From Brachypodium distachyon (lineage: Eukaryota > Streptophyta > Magnoliopsida > Poales > Poaceae), in assembly GCF_000005505.3 (NCBI RefSeq), contig NC_016135.3, positions 11,626,613 through 11,690,612 of the forward strand: a DNA stretch of 64,000 nucleotides. The letters are read 5' to 3'. A program made the position numbers and the translations under genes. Under the pieces are notes generated by a model, which was not told where the DNA came from, did not search any database, and saw nothing but the letters and a program-made list of their open reading frames with translations. Position 1 is the first letter of the stretch. Each line of letters opens with the position of its first letter. Below are positions 45,690-57,677 of this stretch, one piece after another.

Positions 45690-48178
45690 ATGACCTACTT
45701 TCCTGAGGAGGTGGTGGAGCACATATTCAGCTTCTTGCCTGGTCAACATGACCGGAACACAGTTTCGCTTGTATGCAAGGTGTGGTATGAGATTGAAAGG
45801 CTGAGCCGTCGTACTGTCTTTGTGGGGAACTGCTACGCTGTTCGTCCTGAGCGAGTAGTTCTGCGTTTCCCTAATATGCGGGCACTGACGGTCAAAGGAA
45901 AGCCACACTTTGCCGATTTCAACCTTGTGCCACCTGATTGGGGTGGGTATGCTGCTCCGTGGATTGAGGCAGCAGCCAGGGGCTGTGTGGGTCTTGAGGA
46001 GCTGCGGATGAAGCGGATGGTGGTGACGGATGAGAGCCTTGAGCTGCTAGCTAAAACATTTCCACGCTTCAGGGCTCTCATCCTAATCAGCTGCGAGGGG
46101 TTCAGCACCGATGGGCTAGCAGCTATTGCAAGTCACTGCAAGTGAGTGTACTTAAAATCTTTAAGGCATCATACTTTTCCAATTTGGTGGTGTACTTCTA
46201 GATCCTATGGTCTACAATTTTAAGAATTGAAATATGAAATTCCTATGATAATACTCTTTTCTAATAGCCGTGAGGCTTCTTGCCTTCTGTGTTGTTAGTT
46301 ATGCTTCTTTTGAAATCTATCCCTCTGCATGAATGGATCGATTTTTATTTGTTGAACAGTTCATTTATCTACAGGCTCCCAAATCACAGAATGCAGGTAT
46401 CTTTGCAGGGCATTCACATCTTGTTTTGTTTAAATTTGTGGTATCTGCGGTTTTATGGACTGTTGTAGAGCTTTTACATGCTAGTTTCAATTCATGTAGC
46501 ATGTTTTTTATGTACTTAGTTGGCTCCTTAGGTGTTTAACACCGATCAGTTGTTCTCTTCTATACATTTTACTTGTCAGGCTGAGTTAGTGTTGTTATGC
46601 CCTGGTTACAACAATCATCCAGGATTATTGTTTTACTGTCGTGCTTATTTCGCACACAACTATTTGCCCGGGCAGAATGCAATTTTTGTTGAATTAAATT
46701 ATTTAACGTGTTATTGCCCAATTTTGTTATGGCATAAACTTACTGTTACTACATAGATTTTCTGGTTAATACGCTGACATTGTTTTCTATCTTTTATCTA
46801 TTGTCTAGGCTCCTGAGGGAGTTGGATTTACAGGAAAATGAAGTGGAAGACCGAGGGCCAAGGTGGCTCTCCTGTTTCCCCGATTCCTGTACATCACTTG
46901 TCTCCTTGAATTTTGCCTGCATCAAGGGGGAGGTTAATGCTGGTTCATTGGAGAGGCTTGTTGCTAGGTCCCCAAATCTCCGGAGTCTGAGATTGAATCG
47001 ATCTGTACCCGTAGATACACTCTCGAAGATATTAATGCGCACCCCTAATTTGGAGGACCTTGGGACTGGGAATTTGGCAGATGACTTCCAAACTGAGTCC
47101 TACATCAGGCTGGCCCTTGCATTTGATAAATGCAAAATGCTAAGGAGTTTGTCAGGATTTTGGGATGCTTCCCCTTTCTGCCTCCCTTTCATTTATCCTG
47201 TTTGTGCGCAACTAACAGGTTTAAACTTAAGCTATGCTCCCACACTTGATTCTTCCGATCTCACTAAAATGATCAGCCACTGTGTGAAACTCCAACGCCT
47301 TTGGGTGAGTTACCTTGTTTCTGCACTCGACTCCCCATTTTTATGCTTGATTAGAACAAGGCAGTACTGATTTTGAGTCTTCATCCTTTATATTGTAGGT
47401 ACTGGATTGCATTGCGGATAAGGGCTTGCAAGTGGTGGCCTCCAGTTGCAAGGATCTACAAGAACTCAGGGTATTCCCATCAGACTTCTATATTGCTGGG
47501 TATTCCCCGGTGACTGAAGAGGGACTTGTTGCAATATCCTTGGGCTGTCAAAAATTGAGCTCATTGCTCTATTTCTGTCACCAAATGACCAACGCTGCAC
47601 TAATTACTATAGCTAAGAACTGCCCAAATTTCACGCGATTCAGACTCTGTATTCTTGAGCCGGGGAAGCCTGATGCCATGACAAACCAACCATTAGATGA
47701 AGGCTTTGGTGCTATTGTTCGTGAATGCAAAGGGCTAAGGCGACTGTCAATATCAGGCCTTCTCACGGATAAGGTTTTCATGTATATCGGAACATATGCA
47801 AAAGAACTTGAGATGCTTTCAATAGCATTTGCCGGAGATAGTGATGCAGGAATGATGCATGTTATGAAAGGATGCAAAAATCTGAGGAAGTTGGAGATTA
47901 GAGATAGCCCATTTGGTGATGCTGCACTCTTGGAGAATGTTGCCAAGTATGAGACAATGCGATCCCTTTGGATGTCATCGTGCAATGTCACAGAAAAGGG
48001 GTGCCAAGTCCTTGCATCAAAGATGCCAATGCTTAATGTGGAGGTCATAAATGAGCTAGATGAAAACAATGAAATGGATGAGAACCATGGAGGGCTCCCC
48101 AAAGTGGACAAACTATATGTTTACCGCACAACTGCCGGGGGAAGGGATGATGCACCAAATTTTGTTAAAATTCTATAG
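45690..48178 (+). CDS. TIR1: TIR1-type auxin co-receptor F-box protein
   Basis: The protein is the substrate-binding subunit of SCF-TIR1. Auxin glues Aux/IAA repressors to its leucine-rich repeats so that they are ubiquitinated in the nucleus. Exons are 45690-46141, 46809-47304 and 47399-48178, with GT-AG introns. The total of 1728 nt gives 575 residues, equal to rice TIR1 as I recall it. Seen: the F-box from [17 protein letters not shown] to about residue 45, KGKPHF at 69-74 (inositol-phosphate and auxin pocket region), then leucine-rich repeats with [26 protein letters not shown] and RLWVLDC. The auxin-site Arg is in RFRLCILEP and the Ser in [11 protein letters not shown]. It ends NFVKIL. 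A miR393 site lies in exon 3. No stop or frameshift was found. TIR1 rather than AFB2 is judged from the N-terminus and memory of the rice sequences. Confidence 0.97.
47951..47972 (+). promoter_or_regulatory. miR393 target site in TIR1 exon 3
   Basis: The core CAATGCGATCCCTTTGGA is fully complementary to the 5' part of plant miR393, and mismatches fall only at the target's 5' end. miR393 is known to cleave TIR1/AFB mRNAs at this place in flowering plants. Confidence 0.93.
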
Positions 48179-49085
48179 AGCTAGCTGAGAGTTGCCCGAT
48201 ATCTTATTCTGATAGGTAACCCTTTTCAAATTTTTCCTTCACTTAGAAATATCTTGCTTATTTCAAGGCTTCACTGGTACTGTTCTAGCTTCTACAACCT
48301 ACTGTTTCAACTTGCATGGTTTTGTTCTTCTGCAGCTTGTTTGATCTTGTAGACATGTACTGTGTGCACAACAACATGCGGATTATTCATTAATAGGCCC
48401 TTGTGGATCATTATGTCATCTTAGATGTTTAGGTCAGAAGTAACCTAGGATAGCAGCCTCTTTTGTAGTTATCATAAGCATGCATCACCATATGGTCTTC
48501 TAACCAAAATAAGAGATGCAGTGTAAAGTGGCTTATGCTAAGGTTGTTTAAATGAAACCCCACTTATTAATGAAAGATTGAAATGATTCTTGAACCAACT
48601 TTGCTCTATGAAATCTTTGTATGCTCGTTTTGTTCTCAGTAGATTGTAGCTACCCATAGTGCTAATGTTGACCATTCATTCTGATTCCAGAGCCTGATGA
48701 TATATTGCATGATATGATCCCCATCTCATGAGACTCTCCACTCGATTACTTTTACAGATGGTCGGCGGAATCGGGCAGGCCCGGGCTGACAGTGGCAAGT
48801 CCTCCGGGTGTCTCCCTCCCCTTTGCGGTGGCCAGGAAAAGGCGCATCTGTGTGCCCCTTATCTTGGAGCATCTCTGTCCGTGGATCCATCATTCCCTTT
48901 TAGCGTTTGGTCATATGGCCACCCAATGGCCCTGCCTTTACCCTGTGCGTTCTCAAGAGGACCACCAATCGGACGCCCCCAACTTCCCTTTTTTTCTTCT
49001 TCCCTGTATTCCGTAGCAGTACCTATCTCATTTGCTTTTGACATTGCCACAGTGCATCGTGCTGCTGCTGCTGTTGGCTGTTGCG
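48179..49085. other. TIR1 3' region
   Basis: The stretch holds the likely 3' leader. Poly(A) signals are not clear. No further gene was recognised. Confidence 0.4.
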
Positions 49086-49086
49086 C

Positions 49087-49135
<49 letters not shown>
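49086..49135. repeat. (TTG)n microsatellite, about 16 units
   Basis: Uninterrupted TTG repeats follow a short GCT run. A plus-strand frame reads it as poly-Cys and minus-strand frames as poly-Gln or poly-Asn; these are not taken as genes. Confidence 0.95.
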
Positions 49136-50302
49136 AATGTTGTTTGTTTGAACCTTGTCCAGTTGTCCCGGAAGAACATTTCGAGGCGATGGCTAGTTTG
49201 TTGCTCCCTTGAATGTATTGAGCGCCTGGAATAATTTGGTAGTACCGTGATTTCATCATTTCCTTTCGGGGGGTTCTTACCGTTTACTGCTGCCCGCGTC
49301 CTTTCTTTTTGTTTAGCCGGGAAAGCAGTTAAATCAAAGCTAAATCTGTTAATCTGTGTTATTTTGATGTTCATCTGGCCGGGAAGATGACGAGGATAGG
49401 ATCGGGCAGTAGTCTGGATGGCTGCTGCACGCCTGCACGTACAGTCGGCGGCAGACAAGTACGCTACGCGGACGGCAGGGCAGGAAGACGTACGATGCAG
49501 GCAACGTGCGAGGGCGACCGGAGAAAGGCTTTTTTTTTTTGTTTTAGAATCATCGGAGAAAGAATCGAGTTCCTCTTTTTCTTTCTTGGGTGGGAATGGA
49601 GCAAGACAAAGGGAGCGCGGGCCGGCCCACTCGGCCTGTTTGTCAGGCGCGGCGCATCGTCCAGTCGCGGTCCGCAGTAGCGCATGGGCGCGCACTTGCC
49701 TCTGCCTTCCCGGCCCTGGTCGCACAGACAAAAACGTGTTGCTTTCGCTTCCGTCCTACGCACTATTGCACTCTCAGTCTTCAACTCAACTCTTGACATG
49801 CACAGGATTAATTTATTGCACGTGTACTTGCGGGTCAAATCAGGCTCATTCAGGTCCGTCGAAGTCGTGCTAGGAATCCCCCACAGCGAAGAAGGGTTGC
49901 CTGCCTGCCTGTGTGATCCCCGTATCAGCAAAACGCAAGCATCCATATTTTTCAGGCTTGCTCTCTTCACCACTTCTGCTCGTGCTGTAGAATCTATGTT
50001 TTGATCAATAAATTTCGGGGAATCGAAGTCCTTCTGAACATTGTGCGCCATGCAAAAATCATATACTTTGATGCAAATATCTATTTTCCGCCGAGATATA
50101 TTCTGGTGACAATGTATGAACCGCTGACGAGAGAGAGATCTTACCAGTATTTAGGTCCTCAGGGATCGAAGGTAAAAGTGCGTACAATGAGTGACGCCAA
50201 CCTTTTTTTTTAGCAATGACACGTATGATAATTGCTGATGTGAAAGAGAGAAAAATGAAAAAAAAATGTTGAGCTTTCTATTAGCTAAAAGATGATCTCT
50301 TC
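49136..50302. other. Intergenic stretch without a recognised gene
   Basis: Several overlapping frames are open on both strands in 49380-50050, but none shows a family motif or a clear splice pattern. Confidence 0.45.
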
Positions 50303-50467
50303 GGGTGAGTTTGGCATTGAGGTGATTATGATAATTCAGCTTTTTCAACTAACTTTTGCTTATTTTTGTGTTTGACTAACCAACTTATCTATGTTTTCGT
50401 GTGTAATTTTTCACAACAAATTATAAAATAAGTTCAGCGCAGCATAGTTCGGCAATATCAAACTTTC
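50303..50467 (+). repeat. Dispersed repeat, copy 1
   Basis: GAGTTTGGCATTGAGGTGAT, ATGATAATTCAGCTTTTTCAA, TTTGACTAACCAACTT and AATAAGTTCAGC recur in reverse orientation at 60323-60501 in the same order. It is probably a MITE. Confidence 0.7.
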
Positions 50468-51834
50468 ACAAAAATGATAAGACAAAAATAAGACAAAATT
50501 TTCATTATACTAGATTTCAACTTTTCCTAGCACTTATTTAGTTAATTTTATTCATCTAAACATTCATTGTAAGATATGACACTAACAGATAACTTATTGT
50601 GTGACATGTTTTGTTGTGTTTTCGACATGACGCGAAACACACATAAAAAAAGACAGTCTTATCAACCATTGTACGTGGCCTAATAGCCATATGTCCCGTT
50701 TTGTATTATTACCAGAATGTTACAACGACACAAGATTGGATCGGCCAAACTAGGTCTTGGACGGTTTGTGCCATGTGAATTGACAGTTGACTTGGTATTT
50801 TGCGGGGTCTCGGGTCCCTTAATACACTACCACCTTCTTGGTTGGCAAGTCTTTGTTTTGGAGAGTTGCGATCCGACATTGATTGGTAAACTAAGATAAT
50901 TATCCTAGACGTGTAGCGATCCCATAATGTGCATGTGAAAACCTTTCTTCCGATTGAACTCGTCCACCGATCTAACGCCGTCTCGCTCCTTCCCTAATCC
51001 TCCTTCATGATGATACCTGCCGTGAGAATACCACGACAAGATCCTTGGCCATTCTCTCTTATATGGGCGCTTAACAGTTACCCCGACGTGTCCTTGCAGA
51101 ACTACATGTCTGGCGGGGCAGGTCTCCTAGCAAGATACAAGTGAAACCCGTATATTACCTTCGAAGTATCTAACAAGATTTCTTTCTGGCTCCATAGGAT
51201 ACCTCGGAGCTTGGTGGGTCCTTGAATGGGCCTGGCTTAGGGCCAGTGTACTCGTTACACAACATTTATCGTATATTTCTACAATGGAATAATTATTCAT
51301 CAAACATTCTCCCATCAGCATTCTCAAAGGGGTCATGACATATGTCAAGCTAGGAATAAACTCGGGATGTCGTAAGTTGTGAAGTTGATAACCCGCAGAG
51401 GAATTTCTCTATAGACAAGTTTCCTTCCTTCGTTCCTCGAGTACGATAAGTCCCGTGAGCATCGGGTCTTTATTCATGGGTCTCAAGTATCTCAATGGCC
51501 GCTTCAAGTTTACCTCGCGACTAGCATACCCGCGGATTTTTCTGTCCCGGCTTCCCAAAACGTCTTTTCGAGGATCTCGCGGATTGTGATGTCATCGGGT
51601 ATCTCCATTATTTATAGTTGATTTGAGGCGACTCTCAATGCATCGTCCCTTACTGTCTCTTAGCCCATAATATAAGAAATCATATCCCAAATGTATTGTC
51701 TCTTCAGGTGTATCTAAAGTAGCACTTATTTAATATCTTTGTGTGGGAGAGTTAATGACTTTGTGTTGGTTTGTGTGAAGAGATGGTCGCTAGCATAAGA
51801 AACTGTTTTATTAATAAGAGGTTGACATGTCAGA
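50468..51834. other. Intergenic stretch, possibly old transposon remnants
   Basis: No coding motif was seen. The style of 51100-51700 recalls worn repeats, but I cannot assign a family. Confidence 0.35.
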
Positions 51835-51839
51835 AAAAC

Positions 51840-52893
51840 TGATAAGAGGTGGCCCGATCTTCTCGTTGAGCTCGTTGTAGATGGACGATAACTCGCGAGA
51901 CGCTGATGAATATCTGGCTGTTCCCTAGTTGCCAATGTAACAATTCTCAACCCTAGTTAATATTCGCAACACCACACGCTTGCACACGTAACCGCCGACC
52001 ACGAAGCGGTTCCGCAATCTACCAATTCCTAATGGACAATAGATAACACTTGAATCTTCAGTAGCAAAAACATCAGATACAAACAAAGTGGTGAATGTAA
52101 AATTCCTGATCGAATCAAAAAGGAATATAATTTCAGACGAATGCTTGTAGCAGTTCAATGAAAGGTTCTGAATAAACTAAACGTGGTCTAACCCTAATCG
52201 TGGGCACCCCTCAACTTATATAGGGGTGGTGGACGTCCAACAACCTAGAAGGACCCGGACTCGAACTTGGTTCAACCCAAACTTGATACAAACCAAAACG
52301 TTGGGTTCAGCCCAAACTAAAGGACTCGGACTCGAACTTGGTCCAATCCAAACTTGATACAAACTGACCCAAAACGTTGGGTTCAACCCATAATATGAGC
52401 ATGCAGGCCCAACTCACACTTAGGCAAATAAACCATGTCATACGCAGCCGTATGTGTGTCAGATGCTCCTCGACGTGCGCCGATGCCTTAGACTTGTTTG
52501 ACGTGTCGTAGGACTTGTCCTAACATTAGCCACGACAACTTCTATTGCTGGTTGATTTCCCCCTCTTCATGTGGTGCGCCAGCCTCCCTCTCCTCCCTCG
52601 CGCTCTTCTTGATATTGGAAATCAACGGCAATGGATCTTGCTGCAACTCTCCTCCTCCACGTGCAAGGCTTGAATCATCTTAAAATCTGATCATACATAA
52701 ATGCATAGACTTAGGTAGTATAAAGCTTTCATCAATTAAAACATCAGATTCAATTAAAAGTGAGTTCACCTGTTGTTCAAGTAGCTTTGCACGTGCTCTT
52801 GTTATTGGCCCAAGTCTAATTTCATTGGGCTTGTCTTGTGCAGCAACATCATCAATTGGAGTTGATAATAATGGACTAGGGATGTCCTCATCA
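51840..52893 (-). repeat. Element C 3' LTR, 1054 bp
   Basis: It starts TGATAAGAGG and ends CCTCATCA. It is 70 bp longer than the partner because a block starting AGGACCCGGACTCGAACTTGG (20 bases given) is duplicated in tandem near 52250-52390. TATATAA lies at 52216-52222 on the minus strand. Confidence 0.9.
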
Positions 52894-52905
52894 TCCTCCC
52901 CTCTT
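52894..52905 (-). promoter_or_regulatory. Polypurine tract of Element C
   Basis: The minus strand reads AAGAGGGGAGGA directly before the 3' LTR. It is the expected primer for plus-strand DNA. Confidence 0.85.
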
Positions 52906-53961
52906 GAAAAAGCGTCGACCCCGACGCAGCAAGGTCTTCTCCAGCATATGGCGTCAAATCAGCAACATTGAATGTATTACTAACGCCAAACTCATCGGTT
53001 GGAAGATCAATCTTCTATGCATTGTCATTAATCTTGGCAAGCACTTTATATGGTCTAGCACCACGTGGTTGCAACTTGAACTTGCGACGCTCCAGAAATC
53101 TGTCCTTGCGAAAGTGTACCCAAACCATGTCGCCGGGCTGAAACAACACCTCCTTGCGCTTCTTGTTCACACGGTCAGCGTGTACTGGCCTTTCTTCTCA
53201 ATTGCTTCTTTTGTCTTCTCATGGATCTTCCTCACAAAATCTACTCTCTTGGATGCCTCCATGTTGACACGCTCTTGCATGGGTAGGGCAGCAAATCAAG
53301 GGGTGTTATGGGTTTAAAACCATAAACCACCTCGAATGGACAGAGCTGCGTTTTTGAGTGTACCGCACTGTTATATTCAAACTCCAGATGCGACAAACAA
53401 TCCCCCCACACACGCAGGTTCTTCTTGATCATGGATCGCAGCAACATTGATAGCGTGCGATTCACCACCTCCGTCTGACCATCAGTTTGGGGGTGACAAG
53501 TAGTGCTGAATAATAATTAACTTGGTCCCGAGCTTCCCCCAAAGTGTCTTCCCAAAATAGTTCATAAACTTCACATCACGATCAGAAACAATTGTCTTTG
53601 GTACTCCATGTAAGCACACAATGTCCCTGAAAAACAGATTAGCAATATGCGACGCATCGTCGCTCTCGTGGCAAGCAATAAAATGTGCCATCTTGGAAAA
53701 ACGATTAACTACCACAAAGATTGAATCATGTCCTCTTCTGGTCTTAGGCAAGCCTAACACAAAATCCATGCTAATATCTTCCCAAGGAGTAGTAGGAACA
53801 AGAAGAGGAGTATACAAACCATAAGGTTTCAGCTTGGACTTCGACTTATTACAAGTGATACATCGTTTCACAAACCTGTCCACATCACGCCTCATCTTAG
53901 GCCAATAAAAATGTTTAGCGAGCATAAGCAACGTCTTCTCACGTCCAAAGTGTCCCATCAA
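52906..53961 (-). pseudogene. Element C integrase
   Basis: The zinc-binding His/Cys part ends CITCNKSKS. The core has [15 protein letters not shown] (Asp), [14 protein letters not shown] (Asp) and, in another frame, [15 protein letters not shown] (Glu). A frameshift near 53510 separates them. [20 protein letters not shown] follows, then FQPGDMVWVHFRKDRF and PTDEFGVSNTFNVADLTPY near the end. I see no clear chromodomain. Confidence 0.85.
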
Positions 53962-53979
53962 ACAGCCCGCATGGGATTC

Positions 53980-54631
53980 CTACAACAATAGCAAACGCAC
54001 GGACGATTCTGGAACACATAGTTTGTTAGATCTAAATAAGAAACCATCATGTATGTGATATTTTTCCCATGCTTTCCCTGTTGTACAAAGAGAATATGGT
54101 GCAGCAAAGTCACGATCAGCAGCATATAAATCACGCAAACTCTCTAAACCAGGAACTTTAACATCCAAAAATGTCAATAACATGTTTTTCCTAGGTAGAG
54201 CATCAGCCACCACATTTTCTTACCCTTCTTATGCTTAAAAATGTACGGGAAAGACTCGATAAATTCAACCCACTTAGCATGACGTCTATGCAAATTGGAT
54301 TGAGCTTTCAAATATTTCAAAGCCTCATGATCAGAATGTATGATAAATTCTTTTGGCCACAAATAATGTTGCCAAACCTCAAGAACACGAAAAAGAACAT
54401 ACGATTCTTTATCATAAACATAATAGTTCAATTGAGCACCATTCAACTTTTTTAGAAAAATAAGCAATCGGTCTACCCTCTTGCATCAATACACCTCCAA
54501 TACCAATTCCACTAGCATCACACTCAATCTCAAATTGTTTAGTGAAATCAGGAAGTACAAGCAAAGGTGCAGCAGTCAAACGACGTTTTAGTTCATCAAA
54601 CGCATTATCTTGGGCTGGGCCCCAAACAAAC
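53980..54631 (-). pseudogene. Element C RNase H
   Basis: [40 protein letters not shown] and [20 protein letters not shown] are the usual RNase H text of this group. The closing Asp motif and linker are shifted by one or more bases near 54215. Confidence 0.85.
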
Positions 54632-55723
54632 TCAACACCTTTTTTTAGTTAACTCATTCAAAGGTGTAGCAATAGTACTGAAATCTTTAAAAAAAGGCCT
54701 ATAGAAACCAGCAAGACCGTGAAAACTGCGTACTTGACTAACATTCATTGGAGTAGGCCAATTTTTAATAGCTTCAATTTTAGAATCATCTACCTCAATT
54801 CCATGTTTAGAAACAACATATCCTAGAAATATGACCTTATCTTTGCAAAATGTGCACTTTTCAAGATTAACATAAAGCTTAGCATCACGCAACACTTGCA
54901 AAACTTGTCGAATATGATCACAATGTTCAGATTCATTGCGGCTGTAAATTAATATATCATCAAAGTACACAACCACAAATTTACCAATGAAGTGCCTTAA
55001 AACATGGTTCATCAAGCGCATGAAAGTACTAGGTGCATTAGTTAACCCAAACGGCATGACTAACCACTCACATAAACTGAACTTTGTTTTAAAGGTTGTC
55101 TTCCATTCATCCCCTTCTTTCATCCTAATTTGATGATATCCACTACGCAAATCAATTTTAGAGAAAACAGCAGCACAACTCAATTCATCTAGCACATCCT
55201 CCAAACGTGGAATGTGATGACGATATCGAATAGTGATGTTATTTATAGCTCTACAATCTACGAACATGTGTCATATACCATCTTTCTTAGGAACTAAAAT
55301 AACAGGAACAACACATGGACTTAGACTTACACGAATATAACCTTTGTCGAGAAGTCCTTGTACTTGTTTCTGAATTTCTTTCGTTTCCTCGGGGTTGGTG
55401 CGGTAGGGGGCTCGATTGGGCAGTGACGCACCGGGTATCAAATCGATTTGATGTTCTATACCACGCAAGGGTGGCAAACCAGCGGGTACCTCATCCGGGA
55501 ACACATCATCGAAATCCTGTAAAACATGAGAAACACCAATAGGTAGCGGGGTCATGTCGTTAGTAGAAAGCAAAACACTTTTGCACATAAGCACAAAAAG
55601 CGTCAAAGTAGGATCCTCGCTAAACTCTCTCAAATCAGATTTGATGGCTAGCATTACTAAGGAATTCTCTCCCTCACAGTTCTGTTTACCACTCAGATTT
55701 GGCTTGTGGCTCTCACTCACCAA
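54632..55723 (-). pseudogene. Element C reverse transcriptase
   Basis: The linker has FPDEVPAGLPPLRGIEHQID and VPVILVPKKDGI. A TGA at 55271-55273 follows where Trp is usual. The palm continues with [54 protein letters not shown] and the catalytic YFDD, then [14 protein letters not shown]. About 211 residues after the stop are open. Confidence 0.9.
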
Positions 55724-55743
55724 AAGTGGAGTCGCTCGCCTAT

Positions 55744-56183
55744 CTAATCTCTCACGCTCATTTCACAATTTACTTCAACTTTCTGCCCTGATTCATTTAC
55801 GATTTGCTGCGGTGTCATGGGTCTCAAAGTAACATCCTTGCCACGCCAATTCAAATGATAAGTGTTGGCTCTCCCATCGTGACGGACGTTCCTATCATAT
55901 TGCCATGGACGACCCAACAACAAGTGACACACGGTCATGGGAACCACATCACACTCAACGGTGTCTTTCTATGGTCCAATCTGAAATTCCACACGCACAT
56001 ATGGCTGATCTTCATCTCCCCACTATCACTCAACCATTGAATATAATATGGATTGGTGTGCAGCAAATATTTCAATTTCAGTTTTGCACATAGCTCCTTA
56101 CTAGCCAAGTTCCGACAACTACCACCATCGATGATCACCTTGCATGCCTTGCTAGGACCAACAATAGCCTTCGTTTGGAACAA
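55744..56183 (-). pseudogene. Element C aspartic protease
   Basis: CKVIIDGGSCRNLASKELCA contains the active-site Asp in the form usual for chromoviruses. The downstream LLLGRPWQYDRNVRHDGR is in a neighbouring frame. Confidence 0.8.
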
Positions 56184-56389
56184 ATTGCAGCGCTAATTTT
56201 CAGGACTAGGCGTGACATTCAGCACCCTTTGTGAACAAACAATGGTAGGAAAGTGTGTCGCGTAAGCATCAACAACACCATCATCATATGCATCCTCATC
56301 CTCCAAAGATTCAGATTCTAGATCAGCATCATCACGGTCTCATACTCTAGATCCTCATTAACCAACATAACCTTCTTATTGGGACAATC

Positions 56390-57677
56390 TCACTTGAAAT
56401 GACCCTTGCCACCACATGTATGACAACTCATATCCCTATTCCGTGCTGTAGACATAGAGGAAACCGGCAGCACTAGCAACAGGTTGTGCCGGTTTCTTAG
56501 CGTTGATAACAGCAGATTCGGGCTTGCTTGAAGAAGTACCACGAACACCCGAAGAAGGACTTGGTGTAGGCACCCCACCCGATGGGCGTGGCGTGAAACG
56601 ACCACGAGCCAAAGTGGAACGAGCAGCAAACTTCGCGTCTTCGACTAACTAAAGTTCAGCCTCCCGTGCATGATGTAGCTACTCGGTCATGTCATAATAT
56701 TGGTGATGCCGAACGATGCGCTTGGTATTGTATGTCAAACCAGAAAGAAATCGCTACATGGTCTGTTCGGGTTGCTCACGGACTCTAGCACGCTGCATAA
56801 TCAACTCCATCTCCTGAAAATAATCATCCACGAACATGGTGCCTTGCTTCAAATTCTGCAACTTATCATAGAGAGAACGCATATAGTTGCGAGGAATAAA
56901 ACGTTCACGCATCACTTCCTTCATAGTTCTCCACATGATGGTTGGTGGATCGCCTTCTTCCTGCCTAGTACGCACAATGTTATCCCACCAACGCAAAGCA
57001 TATCCATTGAACTCTGAAGAAGCTAACTTGATTTTTCTGTCCTCGGTGTACTCATGCAAACGTCATAATTTCTCTATCTTCAGCTCCCAAACAAGATATT
57101 CTTCAACATCAGTAGAGCCCTCAAACTTGGGAATAGAAAACTTCGGTTTGCCCAGCCCATCATCATCATGATGAGCATGCTGTCCATCATCATGATAAAA
57201 GTCACGGCGTGCATGACCCATAGGGAAGGCACTAGCACGGACATTCCCACGACCTCCATCACCACGGCCACCTCCATGGCCAAAACCCATCAGCGCATTA
57301 TGACACCGATCCTGATTATGCTGCTGGTCACGCACATTATTGGCTGCGCCACCATCATTAACGCTAGCATCATCATCATCATGGTGCTGATCTTGCTGTT
57401 GTTGGCGCTCAACGAGCATGCGCAAATCAGCCACCGCTTGCGTCAAATCAGCGAGAGAGCGCTACATGGTGGTCACGTGACCCTGTGTCGCTTGAGCCAT
57501 GTTAATGACCTCATCAACCTTCATCTCCATTTGCTGCAAATCTGAAGATATAAGTTCAACCGCCTGATTTATCTTGAACTTCAAGTGATCACATAGGGCT
57601 TCATATTCATGGCAATGCACCACCTCAGTAGCAGCCTTCTTATGCAAAACATCACTTGCACCATCTTCGGTCGACAT
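56390..57677 (-). pseudogene. Element C gag
   Basis: The likely ATG is at 57677 (MSTEDGASDVLHKK). A TAG at 57462-57464 interrupts it, followed by an Asp/His/Gly-rich middle. The capsid-like part reads KLASSEFNGYALRWWDNIV and RERFIPRNYMRSLYDKLQNL. A zinc knuckle begins CHTCGGKGHFK near 56400. Several frames are used. Confidence 0.8.

Noticed and set aside
49078..49135. Frame with poly-Cys (plus) and poly-Gln (minus)
   Set aside because: It is the translation of a TTG microsatellite; the flanks show no domain.
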